Source: Microbacteriaceae bacterium UBA6152
Lineage (GTDB): Bacteria; Actinomycetota; Actinomycetes; Actinomycetales; Microbacteriaceae
Reading direction: 5' to 3'
DNA length: 16,256 nucleotides
Assembly (NCBI GenBank): GCA_002423075.1
Contig: DIUS01000102.1
Location: 1-16,256 of the forward strand
The position numbers and the translations under genes were made by a program. Positions within the stretch are counted from its first letter, which is position 1. Every line of letters begins with the position of its first letter. This document shows, piece after piece, positions 7,061-13,686 of this stretch. The notes beneath the pieces are model-generated. The model was not told where the DNA came from. It saw nothing but the letters and a program-made list of their open reading frames with translations, and did not search any database.

Positions 7061-7809
7061 CTAGCGAGCAGCCCGAGGTGCTCGTCGTGCTGCACGACGT
7101 CGATGACAACCTCAACGAGCTCGCTCCGCCGCTCGCCGAGGCCGGGCTTCGCATCGTCACGTGGGACGTCGAGCGCGACCCCGACGGGGCTCCGGCGGTG
7201 GATGCTCTCTCGCGGTTCAGCGGCATCATCGCGCTCGGCGCCTACGCCGGAGTGCCCGACGAGCCGAAGCACCCCTGGATGACGCACGAGAAGCAGCTCA
7301 TGCAGAGGGCCCTCGACCTCGGTATGCCCGTGCTGGGCTTGTGCTTCGGCTCGCAGCTGCTCGCGGCGGCGGCGGGGGCCGCCTTTCGACCATCGCCCGT
7401 GCCCGAACTCGGCTGGACCCGCGCACGGCTCACCGAGGCGGCCGCGAGCGACCCGGTGGTCGCACCGCTCGTGCGCACGGCCGATGCCGGCGACATCGAG
7501 GTGTACCACTACCACTTCGACAGCCACGAGCTACCCAAAGGTGCCGTGCTGCTCGCCGAGACTGACGGCATCATCGAGGCCTATCGAGTGGGTGAGGCCG
7601 CCTGGGGGCTGCAGTTCCATCTCGAGGTGGGCCTCGCGACACAGTTGGCGTGGATCGCCGGTGGCCGAGACGTGTACGAACGGGAAGGCCTCGACCCTGC
7701 TGAGCACGAGCGACGCAGTCATGAGAACTGGCGGCGCTATCGCGATCAGGCGCACGAGGTCGGGGCCGCCTTCGCCCAGCAGGCGCTGCAGTACGCCGCT
7801 CGCTCCTGA
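7057..7809 (+). CDS. Class I glutamine amidotransferase (GMP-synthase-type domain)
   Basis: 250 aa, one GATase1 domain. The nucleophile elbow GLCFGSQ places Cys96 as the catalytic residue, and QFHLEV supplies His188 and Glu190, completing the Cys-His-Glu triad. Such domains release ammonia from glutamine for a partner synthetase. Stand-alone members are also used for gamma-glutamyl bond hydrolysis, for example in polyamine or glutamyl-amide breakdown. No synthetase domain (ATP-PPase) is fused or encoded in the window, so the acceptor is unknown. The GTG start at 7057 shares GTGA with the stop of the preceding 445-aa protein, a classic coupled arrangement that hints at shared function. The C-terminus continues about 55 residues past the triad in an Arg/Glu-rich helical tail. 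Confidence 0.85.
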   Translation: MTSEQPEVLVVLHDVDDNLNELAPPLAEAGLRIVTWDVERDPDGAPAVDALSRFSGIIALGAYAGVPDEPKHPWMTHEKQLMQRALDLGMPVLGLCFGSQLLAAAAGAAFRPSPVPELGWTRARLTEAAASDPVVAPLVRTADAGDIEVYHYHFDSHELPKGAVLLAETDGIIEAYRVGEAAWGLQFHLEVGLATQLAWIAGGRDVYEREGLDPAEHERRSHENWRRYRDQAHEVGAAFAQQALQYAARS

Positions 7810-7875
7810 GCGGTAGCACGACGCGGCCTGGGCGCGCTCTGCATATTCCCAGAGTGCGGTCATACGGCGCACACC

Positions 7876-8376
7876 GCCCATGGCAGGCTCGACGGCATCA
7901 TCAACGCGGCCGGAGTCGTCGCGTTCGGCGCCCTCACCGATACCACCGACGAGACCTTTGAGACGTTGTGGCGCGTCAACGTCATGGCTCCGCTGCGCGT
8001 TCTTCGGGCCGCCGCGCCGTCACTCGCCGACTCGGCCACGGCGGGCGGCTCGCCGTTCATCGTCTCGCTCAGCGGTGTGGTGAGCGAGACCCCCACTGCG
8101 GGTATCGGCGCCTACAGCGCGGTCAAGGCTGCCGTGGCCGCGGCGCATCACGTCGCCGCCCGCGAGCTGCGGCGCTCGGGCATCCGCGTCATCGACGCCC
8201 GTCCCGGCCACACCGAGACCGAGCTTTCGCACCACCCCATTGCGGGCGAGCGGCCGGCGTTCCCGGTCGGCTACGAGCCGGCCGCTGTCGTCACACGCAT
8301 TCTGGATGCTGTGCGCGGCGACGAGAAAGACCTTCCGTCGAGCGCGTTCCAGGGCCTGCCGACCGCCGCGAGCTGA
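7876..8376 (+). pseudogene. Short-chain dehydrogenase (SDR) missing its N-terminus
   Basis: The reading frame encodes a recognisable classical SDR from GRLDGIINAAGVV onward. It has the NAAG motif, a Ser in VSLSG, the catalytic YSAVK (Tyr-x-x-x-Lys) and a helical C-terminus. The first 60-70 residues, which carry the Rossmann TGxxxGxG cofactor loop, are absent. Reading back in frame reaches the TGA of the amidotransferase (7807-7809) with unrelated residues and no ATG, GTG or TTG before TTG 7966 and ATG 7984, both inside the conserved fold. The enzyme as encoded would lack NAD(P) binding. The simplest reading is a 5' deletion leaving a pseudogene, perhaps at the junction near 7810-7875. An assembly error is the alternative. 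It converges on the minus-strand MFS gene, with 7 nt between the two stops. Confidence 0.7.
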
Positions 8377-8383
8377 CCGCGCG

Positions 8384-9616
8384 TTACGGCGCTCCGGTGT
8401 CCCGTGGCAGATACCGCGGAATCATGTAGCCGAGCATGCCCGCGCCGACCAGACCGAGCACGCCGAGCACTCCGGCCCCGACAGCGAGTGAGAATGCGGC
8501 CGTGAGGCCGGCGAGCAGCAGGGGAGCGCCCGCGCCGCCCGCGTCGAGAATCAGACGCCACGCTCCGAGGAACATCGCGGGGTCGGCGCGGCCAGCCAGG
8601 TCGCTGCCCATGGTCATGAGAATCCCCGCGCCGATGCCGTTGGCGAGGGCGAGCCAGATGGCAACGCCGACAAACCACGCGATGGGGTTGTCGGTACCTG
8701 CGGTCACCGCAAGCACGATGAAGCCGAGCCCCAGGCCGACCGTCGACGGCACGGCGGTATAGAGGCGACCAAAGCGATCCATGAGCCAGCCGCCGAGATA
8801 AAACAACGCGAAGTCGACGGCGGCCGTGGCGCCGATGATCGTCGCTGTCTGAGCATCGCCCAGGCCGATACTCACTGCCCACAGGGGCAGGAGAACCTGA
8901 CGGCTCGCGCGCAGGGCCGAGACGGTGAGCGCTGCCAGACCCAGCCGCGCGAGCACATTGCGTCGACGCCCGATCGTGCGCAGCACATCGAGCGGGCTTG
9001 CGGCGGGCCGCGATTCGACATCGTCGCGCACGCGCAGCAGCTTCTCGGGGTCGGGAAGCAGCAGCAGGCTCGCGGCAACAGCGATGAGCATGACGATCGA
9101 CAGCCAGTAGACGGCGCCGATGCTGCCCGTGACGGTAATGATGGCGGCACTCAAGAACGGCCCGATCATCATGCCGAGGCGATAGAAGCCCCCGAGTGCC
9201 GAGAGGGCTCGCGCGCGGTAGGCGGCGGGCACGGCGGTGGTTAAGAGAGCGTGACGGGCAAGGCCGAAGACGGCCGCCGAAGCGCCAAGCACGAGCATGC
9301 CCAGACCGAGAAAGGCGGTGGTTCTGGCGAAGGCAGCAAGAGCGATGCCGAGACCGGCGGCGACGAGTGCCCCGAGCATCGCGTTGCGCTCGCCGACGCG
9401 CGCTACGATCCACCCCGCGGGCAGATCACCGATCAGTTGCCCCACGAGCAGCATCGCGGCGACCAGGCCGGCGGCGGCAAGGCCCGCGCCCGTCTGCGCG
9501 GCCAACGAGGGAATGAGCGGGATGATCGCGCCCTCACCGATGGTGAACAGCAACGTGGGCAACAGCGCAGGTGCGACGATCGATCGCCATCGAAACTCGT
9601 GCGGACTGTCGGTCAT
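8384..9616 (-). CDS. MFS transporter, about 12 transmembrane segments
   Basis: 410 aa, strongly hydrophobic, with the two-half architecture of the major facilitator superfamily. The first half contains GDLPAGWIVARVGER, a motif-A-like loop between helices 2 and 3. A charged central cytoplasmic loop (LLPDPEKLLRVRDDVES) separates the halves, and GGWLMDRFGRLY is the second-half motif-A copy. The substrate cannot be inferred; the sequence resembles drug or small-molecule exporters. ATG 9616 (MTDSPHEFRW) is taken as the start; ATG 9628 adds four residues (MVLE). Further upstream the frame is open only because it runs antisense to prfB. A TAGCAT hexamer on this strand (9627-9632) may serve as -10. 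The gene is divergent from prfB with 42 bp between starts. Confidence 0.85.
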   Translation of the reverse strand: MTDSPHEFRWRSIVAPALLPTLLFTIGEGAIIPLIPSLAAQTGAGLAAAGLVAAMLLVGQLIGDLPAGWIVARVGERNAMLGALVAAGLGIALAAFARTTAFLGLGMLVLGASAAVFGLARHALLTTAVPAAYRARALSALGGFYRLGMMIGPFLSAAIITVTGSIGAVYWLSIVMLIAVAASLLLLPDPEKLLRVRDDVESRPAASPLDVLRTIGRRRNVLARLGLAALTVSALRASRQVLLPLWAVSIGLGDAQTATIIGATAAVDFALFYLGGWLMDRFGRLYTAVPSTVGLGLGFIVLAVTAGTDNPIAWFVGVAIWLALANGIGAGILMTMGSDLAGRADPAMFLGAWRLILDAGGAGAPLLLAGLTAAFSLAVGAGVLGVLGLVGAGMLGYMIPRYLPRDTGAP

Positions 9617-9643
9617 CTCGAGAACCATGCTACGCCCCGCCGG

Positions 9644-9649
9644 TAGGCT
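9644..9649 (+). promoter_or_regulatory. Putative -10 box for prfB
   Basis: TAGGCT followed by 9 nt and the ATG at 9659, with no Shine-Dalgarno, consistent with leaderless or near-leaderless transcription. It lies 12 bp from the possible divergent TAGCAT of the MFS gene. Confidence 0.5.
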
Positions 9650-9658
9650 GGCTTCGAC

Positions 9659-10768
9659 ATGATCGATCTGGATTTCGCCGAGCGCATCGCGGCCGCCCGC
9701 AGCACCTTCGCCGACATTCGAGCGGTGATCGACGTTGAGAGGCTCGAGAGCGACATCCGCGAGCTGAGCGAGCAGGCCGGTGCTCCCGACCTCTGGGACG
9801 ACACGACGCACGCTCAGAAGGTCACGAGCGCGCTCAGCCACCGGCAGAGCGAGCTCAAGCGCATCACCGAGCTGCAGGCGAAGCTCGACGACCTCGATGT
9901 GCTCATCGAGATGGCGCGCGAAGCCGACGACTCTGATGCCGCCGACGAGGCCGCGGCCGAGCTCGACGCGATCGAGAAGACGCTCTCCGAGATGGAGGTG
10001 CAGACGCTGCTCGACGGCGAGTACGACGCGCGCCCCGCCGTCGTCACCATTCGCGCGGGCGCTGGTGGCGTCGATGCCGCCGACTTCGCTGAGATGCTCA
10101 TGCGCATGTACCTGCGCTGGGCCGAGCAGCACGGCTACGGCACGACGGTCATGGACATTTCGTACGCTGAAGAAGCGGGTATCAAGAGCGCGACCTTCGA
10201 GGTGGTTGCGCCCCATGCTTTCGGCACGCTGAGCGTCGAGGCGGGCACGCACCGCCTCGTGCGCATGTCGCCTTTCGGTGCCGCGGGCAAGCGGCAGACG
10301 AGCTTCGCCGCGGTCGAGGTCATTCCGCTGCTCGAAGAGAGTGCGGCGATCGACGTGCCCGAGTCGGACATCCGCGTCGATGTGTTCCGGTCGTCGGGGC
10401 CGGGCGGGCAGTCGGTCAACACGACCGACTCGGCTGTGCGCATCACCCACTTACCGACCGGGCTCGTCGTGTCGATGCAGAATGAGAAGAGCCAGATCCA
10501 GAACCGCGCGGCGGCGATGCGCGTTCTGCAGTCGCGACTGCTCATCATGCAGAAAGAGCAGGAGGCGGCGACGAAGAAGGAGCTCGCCGGAACCATCACC
10601 GCGAGTTGGGGCGACCAGATGCGCTCGTACGTGCTCGCGCCGTACCAGATGGTGAAAGACTTGCGCACCGAGTACGAGGTCAACAACCCCTCGGCGGTGT
10701 TCGACGGCGACCTCGACGGCTTCATCGCTGCCGGCATCAAGTGGCGCAAGCGCCCTCTCGACGAGTAG
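9659..10768 (+). CDS. prfB: Peptide chain release factor 2 (RF2)
   Basis: 369 aa, the full length of RF2. It decodes UGA and UAA stop codons in the ribosomal A site and triggers peptidyl-tRNA hydrolysis. The stop-recognition tripeptide SPF is at 204-206, which marks RF2 rather than RF1 (PxT). The catalytic GGQ is at 249-251 in the context SGPGGQSVN. The N-terminal helical domain (1 to about 110) is acidic, as usual. Unlike enterobacterial prfB, the frame is continuous from the ATG, so there is no in-frame UGA and no programmed +1 frameshift for autoregulation; this is common in actinobacteria. The next gene begins 25 nt downstream under its own apparent promoter, followed by ftsEX and smpB, a well-known actinobacterial arrangement. 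Confidence 0.97.
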   Translation: MIDLDFAERIAAARSTFADIRAVIDVERLESDIRELSEQAGAPDLWDDTTHAQKVTSALSHRQSELKRITELQAKLDDLDVLIEMAREADDSDAADEAAAELDAIEKTLSEMEVQTLLDGEYDARPAVVTIRAGAGGVDAADFAEMLMRMYLRWAEQHGYGTTVMDISYAEEAGIKSATFEVVAPHAFGTLSVEAGTHRLVRMSPFGAAGKRQTSFAAVEVIPLLEESAAIDVPESDIRVDVFRSSGPGGQSVNTTDSAVRITHLPTGLVVSMQNEKSQIQNRAAAMRVLQSRLLIMQKEQEAATKKELAGTITASWGDQMRSYVLAPYQMVKDLRTEYEVNNPSAVFDGDLDGFIAAGIKWRKRPLDE

Positions 10769-10780
10769 CGCGCGACGTCG

Positions 10781-10786
10781 TAGAGT
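10781..10786 (+). promoter_or_regulatory. Putative -10 box for the VOC-family gene (leaderless)
   Basis: TAGAGT followed by 7 nt and the ATG at 10794. The hexamer overlaps an upstream in-frame GTG (10785), making that codon an unlikely start. Confidence 0.5.
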
Positions 10787-10793
10787 GCTCGCC

Positions 10794-11162
10794 ATGGTGA
10801 GCATCAACATCGTCGAGGTTCCGTCGCGCAACCTCGAACGCGCGCTCGCGTTCTACGCTCGTGTCTTCGATCTCGAGCTCGAAATCTCAGAGATCGACGA
10901 CCAGCGCATGGTGTTCTTTCCGCACGACGACCCCGACGGTCCGGCCATCTCGATCACCGAGGGCGGCGACTACGCGCCGAGCGGTGAAGGGCTGCGGATC
11001 TACCTCACGGTCGACGACCTCGAATCGATCCTTGCTCGCGTGGTCGACGCAGGTGGAGAGATCGCCGCTGAGATTAATGTCGTTGAGGGTTGGGGTCGGT
11101 ACGCGGCGTTCCGTGACCTCGAGGGCTCGGTCATCGGTATCACGCAACCTCCCGTCGACTAA
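10794..11162 (+). CDS. VOC/glyoxalase-fold protein
   Basis: 122 aa, one vicinal-oxygen-chelate module with two beta-alpha-beta-beta-beta repeats. The first has NIVEVPSRNLERALAFYARVFDLE, the classic 'pair, strand, helix, FY..VF.LE' opening, and the second has YLTVDDLESILARVVDAGGE. The C-terminal YAAFRDLEGSVIGI is the usual 'F.DPEGN.IGI' end of the family. Members include glyoxalase I, dioxygenases and antibiotic-binding proteins; the substrate cannot be told. Typical metal ligands (His at the first strand, Glu in the last) are only partly matched, since no His lies at the first position. The ATG 10794 start is supported by TAGAGT 7 nt upstream. Confidence 0.8.
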   Translation: MVSINIVEVPSRNLERALAFYARVFDLELEISEIDDQRMVFFPHDDPDGPAISITEGGDYAPSGEGLRIYLTVDDLESILARVVDAGGEIAAEINVVEGWGRYAAFRDLEGSVIGITQPPVD

Positions 11163-11166
11163 GCGA

Positions 11167-11182
11167 GTGCTGAGAACAGCAC
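11167..11182 (+). other. Hairpin with AGAA loop before ftsE
   Basis: GTGCTG at 11167-11172, loop AGAA, and CAGCAC at 11177-11182 form a perfect 6-bp stem immediately after the VOC gene stop. A second small hairpin follows at 11185-11199 (GTGCG, 5-nt loop, CGCAC). There is no T run, so it is at best a weak terminator. It ends 41 bp before the ftsE -10 box. Confidence 0.45.
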
Positions 11183-11223
11183 CTGTGCGGGTGTCGCACC
11201 GCGGCACGAGGGGCGCCGCCGCT

Positions 11224-11229
11224 TACGCT
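11224..11229 (+). promoter_or_regulatory. Putative -10 box for ftsEX (leaderless)
   Basis: TACGCT followed by 8 nt and the ftsE ATG at 11238, with no Shine-Dalgarno. Confidence 0.5.
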
Positions 11230-11237
11230 GGCGCACG

Positions 11238-12011
11238 ATGATTCGATTCGATGAGGTCACCAAGGTCTACCGCGGAACCGCGCGGCCGGCGCTCAACAGC
11301 GTCAGCCTCGAGATTCTGAGCGGCGAATTTGTCTTTCTCGTCGGCGCTTCGGGCTCGGGCAAGTCGACCTTCTTGCGGCTCGTGCTGAAAGAAGAGAAGC
11401 CGTCGAGCGGGTCGATTCACGTGCTGGGCCAAGACCTCGGCAGCATCTCGAGCCGCAAGGTGCCCTACTTCAGGCGCAATCTCGGCGTCGTTTTTCAAGA
11501 CTTCCGCCTGCTGCCGAACAAGACCGTCTTCGACAACGTCGCCTTCACGCTGCAGGTCATCGGCAAGAGCAAGGGCTTCATTCACGAGGCCGTGCCGGAT
11601 GCGCTGCAGACCGTCGGCCTCGACGGCAAAGCGCAGCGGTTTCCGCACGAGCTCTCGGGCGGCGAGCAGCAGCGCGTCGCGATCGCGCGCGCCGTGGTCA
11701 ACAAGCCAGCGATCATGCTTGCCGACGAGCCCACGGGCAACCTCGACCCCGAGACGAGCGCGGGCATCATGGCGTTGCTCGAGCGCATCAACGCGAACGG
11801 CACGACGGTCATCATGGCGACGCACGACGCTGGCATCGTCGACCGACTGCAGCGCCGCGTGATCGAGGTCATCGGCGGCCGCATCGTGCGGGACGAGCGC
11901 GGCGGTGGCTACAAGACACAGGCGACCCCGATCGTGACCCAGGGCTTCGGAATCGGTGTGCCCGCGACACCGCCGAGCGTGCAGTCCATGACGTCGGGAG
12001 AACACCGGTGA
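11238..12011 (+). CDS. ftsE: Cell-division ATP-binding protein FtsE
   Basis: 257 aa, the ATPase of the FtsEX complex. The complex sits at the inner membrane of the division site and signals to extracellular peptidoglycan hydrolases rather than transporting a substrate. Visible motifs are Walker A GASGSGKS (36-43), Q-loop VFQDF (85-89), ABC signature LSGGEQQR (139-146), Walker B IMLADE with catalytic Glu164, D-loop GNLD, and H-loop THD with His196. The protein is about 28 residues longer than the usual FtsE, with a low-complexity C-terminal tail (YKTQATPIVTQGFGIGVP and beyond). The start is ATG 11238. The stop overlaps the ftsX start in GTGA, so the two are coupled. Confidence 0.96.
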   Translation: MIRFDEVTKVYRGTARPALNSVSLEILSGEFVFLVGASGSGKSTFLRLVLKEEKPSSGSIHVLGQDLGSISSRKVPYFRRNLGVVFQDFRLLPNKTVFDNVAFTLQVIGKSKGFIHEAVPDALQTVGLDGKAQRFPHELSGGEQQRVAIARAVVNKPAIMLADEPTGNLDPETSAGIMALLERINANGTTVIMATHDAGIVDRLQRRVIEVIGGRIVRDERGGGYKTQATPIVTQGFGIGVPATPPSVQSMTSGEHR

Positions 12012-12922
12012 GGCTCGGGCTCGTGCTCAGCGAGGTCGGTCAGGGCCTGCGCCGCAACCTCAGTATGGTCATCTCGGTCGTACTGGTCACCTTCATCTCG
12101 CTCACTTTCGTCGGTGCGGCGATTCTGCTGCAGATGCAGATCACTCAGATGAAGTCGTACTGGTTCGACCGCGCGCAGGTCGCGGTCTACCTCTGCACCG
12201 AGTTCACGACCGTCGGCGGCTGCGATCAGCAGCCCGCCACCCCCGATCAGATCGCCACAGTGCAGGCGCAGCTCGAGTCGCCCACGCTCGCGCCCTTCAT
12301 TGACACGTTCTACTTCGAGACGCAAGAAGAGGCGTTCGCCAACTTCCAAGAGCAGTTCGAGGGCCAGGCCGTAGCCGACCTCGTGACACCCGACCTTCTT
12401 CCGTCGGCGTTCTGGGTCAACCTCGTCGACCCCACGCAGAGCGCCGTGCTGCAAGACTCGCTGCGCGGCCTCGCTGGAGTCGAGAGTGTGGTCGATCAAC
12501 GCAGCCTGCTCGATCAGATCTTCGACATTCTCAACGCCGCGAGTTTCACGGCGGTCGGGGTCGCTGCGCTCATGCTGGTCGCCGCGGCTCTGCTCATCGC
12601 TACGACCATCCGCCTGAGCGCCTTCTCGCGGCGCCGCGAGATCGGCATCATGCGGCTTGTCGGCGCATCCAACCGCTTCATCCAGACGCCGTTCATCATC
12701 GAGGGAGTCGCGGCCGCGCTCATCGGCTCTGTGTTGGCCGGGCTCGCTATCGTCGCGATTGTCGAGTTCTTCGTGCAGGGCTATCTCGCGCAAACCCTGC
12801 CGCTGACGTCGTTCGTCGGGCTCTCTGAAGCGCTGCTGGTGGTTCCCGTGCTGCTCGGTGCCGGCGCGCTGCTCGCCGCGCTCTCGGCGAACGTCGCCAT
12901 CACCCGCTACCTACGCGTCTGA
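12008..12922 (+). CDS. ftsX: Cell-division membrane protein FtsX
   Basis: 304 aa, the integral-membrane partner of FtsE. It passes the ATPase signal to periplasmic or wall-associated amidases or endopeptidases (RipC-type in mycobacteria, by family knowledge). The protein has a short cytoplasmic N-terminus, TM1 (about 20-42), a large extracellular domain (about 43-175), then three further helices (about 178-200, 225-250 and 270-295) with the RRREIGIMRLVGAS cytoplasmic loop, a family hallmark. The extracellular domain has two cysteines, C63 and C72, likely disulphide-bonded as in actinobacterial FtsX. The GTG start at 12008 overlaps the ftsE TGA by 4 nt. Stop TGA 12920-12922. Confidence 0.95.
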   Translation: MRLGLVLSEVGQGLRRNLSMVISVVLVTFISLTFVGAAILLQMQITQMKSYWFDRAQVAVYLCTEFTTVGGCDQQPATPDQIATVQAQLESPTLAPFIDTFYFETQEEAFANFQEQFEGQAVADLVTPDLLPSAFWVNLVDPTQSAVLQDSLRGLAGVESVVDQRSLLDQIFDILNAASFTAVGVAALMLVAAALLIATTIRLSAFSRRREIGIMRLVGASNRFIQTPFIIEGVAAALIGSVLAGLAIVAIVEFFVQGYLAQTLPLTSFVGLSEALLVVPVLLGAGALLAALSANVAITRYLRV

Positions 12923-12950
12923 CCCCGCAACCCGAGTGCTCCTGCGCCCC

Positions 12951-13036
12951 GTGGTGTTCGTAACTCAGGCTGAGGGGCCGGTAGTGCACGATTGCTGCGA
13001 CACATCAGGCCGCTCAGCCTGAGTTACGAACGACAC
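12951..13036. repeat. Long nested inverted repeat between ftsX and smpB
   Basis: Left arm GTTCGTAACTCAGGCTGAG at 12956-12974 and its exact reverse complement at 13013-13031 (19 bp, perfect). After one mismatch (12975/13012) a further 4 bp pair (12976-12979 with 13008-13011), and imperfect pairing runs outward to 12951/13036. The loop is 28 nt. Each arm also contains an 11-bp palindrome of its own, CTCAG-G-CTGAG at 12964-12974 and CTCAG-C-CTGAG at 13013-13023. The RNA or DNA could therefore form one long hairpin or two short ones. It fills much of the 207-bp gap and ends upstream of the smpB -10 box. It could be a MITE-like element, a terminator without T run, or a binding site. Confidence 0.85.
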
Positions 13037-13067
13037 GCGCTGGGGATGCGCGGGGCATGCGCCTGAG

Positions 13068-13073
13068 TATGCT
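13068..13073 (+). promoter_or_regulatory. Putative smpB -10 box
   Basis: TATGCT, about 56 nt ahead of the smpB start. Here, unlike most genes in the window, a leader with a true Shine-Dalgarno follows. Confidence 0.5.
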
Positions 13074-13117
13074 GGAGGGCTGCGCGCGGCGTGCGCGCAA
13101 CATCGGTCGGCCGCAGC

Positions 13118-13124
13118 AGGAGGT
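13118..13124 (+). promoter_or_regulatory. Strong ribosome binding site of smpB
   Basis: AGGAGGT, 5 nt before the GTG at 13130. It is the best Shine-Dalgarno in the window and fixes the start. Confidence 0.85.
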
Positions 13125-13129
13125 GAATC

Positions 13130-13606
13130 GTGCCGAAAGAGACTGGCGAGAAGGTCGTCGCGACCAACCGCAAGGCGCGGCACGACTACGCCATCGAAGA
13201 CACATACGAGGCTGGCCTCGTGCTGAGCGGCACCGAGGTCAAGTCGCTGCGCATGGGCCGCGCGAGCCTCGTGGACGGCTACGGCTACATCGACGGCGGT
13301 GAGGCGTGGCTCGACGCCGTGCACATTCCCGAGTACACGCAAGGTACCTGGACCAACCACCCGCCCCGTCGCAAGCGCAAAATGCTGCTGCACAAGGCGC
13401 AAATCATCAAGATCAGCCAGAAAGTCAAAGAGGGCGGCTACACGCTCGTGCCGCTGCGCATCTACTTTCTCGACGGGCGGGCGAAGGTCGAGCTCGCCGT
13501 CGCTAAAGGCAAGAAGGAGTACGACAAGCGGCACGCCCTGCGCGAGCGGCAAGACAGGCGCGAGGCCGATCGCGCCATGCGCACGCGCAATCGCATGGGC
13601 GAATGA
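13130..13606 (+). CDS. smpB: SsrA-binding protein SmpB
   Basis: 158 aa, full length. SmpB binds the tRNA-like domain of tmRNA and delivers it to stalled ribosomes for trans-translation. The sequence shows the SmpB core: ATNRKARHDYAIEDTYEAG, then GTEVKSLRMGRASLVDGYG, HIPEY and HPPRRKRKMLLHK. The C-terminal region LVPLRIYFLDGRAKVELAVAKGKKEYDKR is followed by a basic tail that is expected to enter the mRNA channel. The GTG start has AGGAGGT 5 nt upstream. Its RNA partner ssrA begins about 2.4 kb downstream, after two unrelated genes. The stop codon lies inside the left arm of a 12-bp hairpin. Confidence 0.97.
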   Translation: MPKETGEKVVATNRKARHDYAIEDTYEAGLVLSGTEVKSLRMGRASLVDGYGYIDGGEAWLDAVHIPEYTQGTWTNHPPRRKRKMLLHKAQIIKISQKVKEGGYTLVPLRIYFLDGRAKVELAVAKGKKEYDKRHALRERQDRREADRAMRTRNRMGE

Positions 13607-13624
13607 CCCGATGGGTCATTCGCC
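13598..13624 (+). terminator. Hairpin on the smpB stop codon, likely terminator
   Basis: GGCGAATGACCC (13598-13609), loop GAT, GGGTCATTCGCC (13613-13624): a perfect 12-bp stem with a 3-nt loop. The smpB TGA (13604-13606) is inside the left arm. No T tract follows, as is common for high-GC actinobacterial terminators. Confidence 0.75.
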
Positions 13625-13672
13625 AGTCACATGCGCAGTTGTCACCGTACTGAGGCCACAACGAACCCGGCG

Positions 13673-13678
13673 TAGGCT
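13673..13678 (+). promoter_or_regulatory. Putative -10 box for the DHA2 exporter (leaderless)
   Basis: TAGGCT followed by 8 nt and GTG 13687; identical to the prfB hexamer. The TTG at 13678 overlaps the hexamer and so is unlikely to be the start. Confidence 0.45.
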
Positions 13679-13686
13679 TGAGGCTC

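Noticed and set aside
9659..9760. Programmed +1 frameshift site in prfB
   Set aside because: No in-frame UGA interrupts the N-terminal region; the RF2 frame is continuous from its ATG.
9617..10450. Long minus-strand open frame antisense to prfB, continuous with the MFS gene
   Set aside because: Its translation is charged and shows no MFS features, while the plus strand encodes a perfect RF2. Open antisense frames are expected from high-GC codon bias.
12951..13036. Insertion-sequence remnant or complete transposon
   Set aside because: The inverted repeat encloses only 28 nt with no coding capacity, and no clear target-site duplication flanks it; kept as a repeat only.
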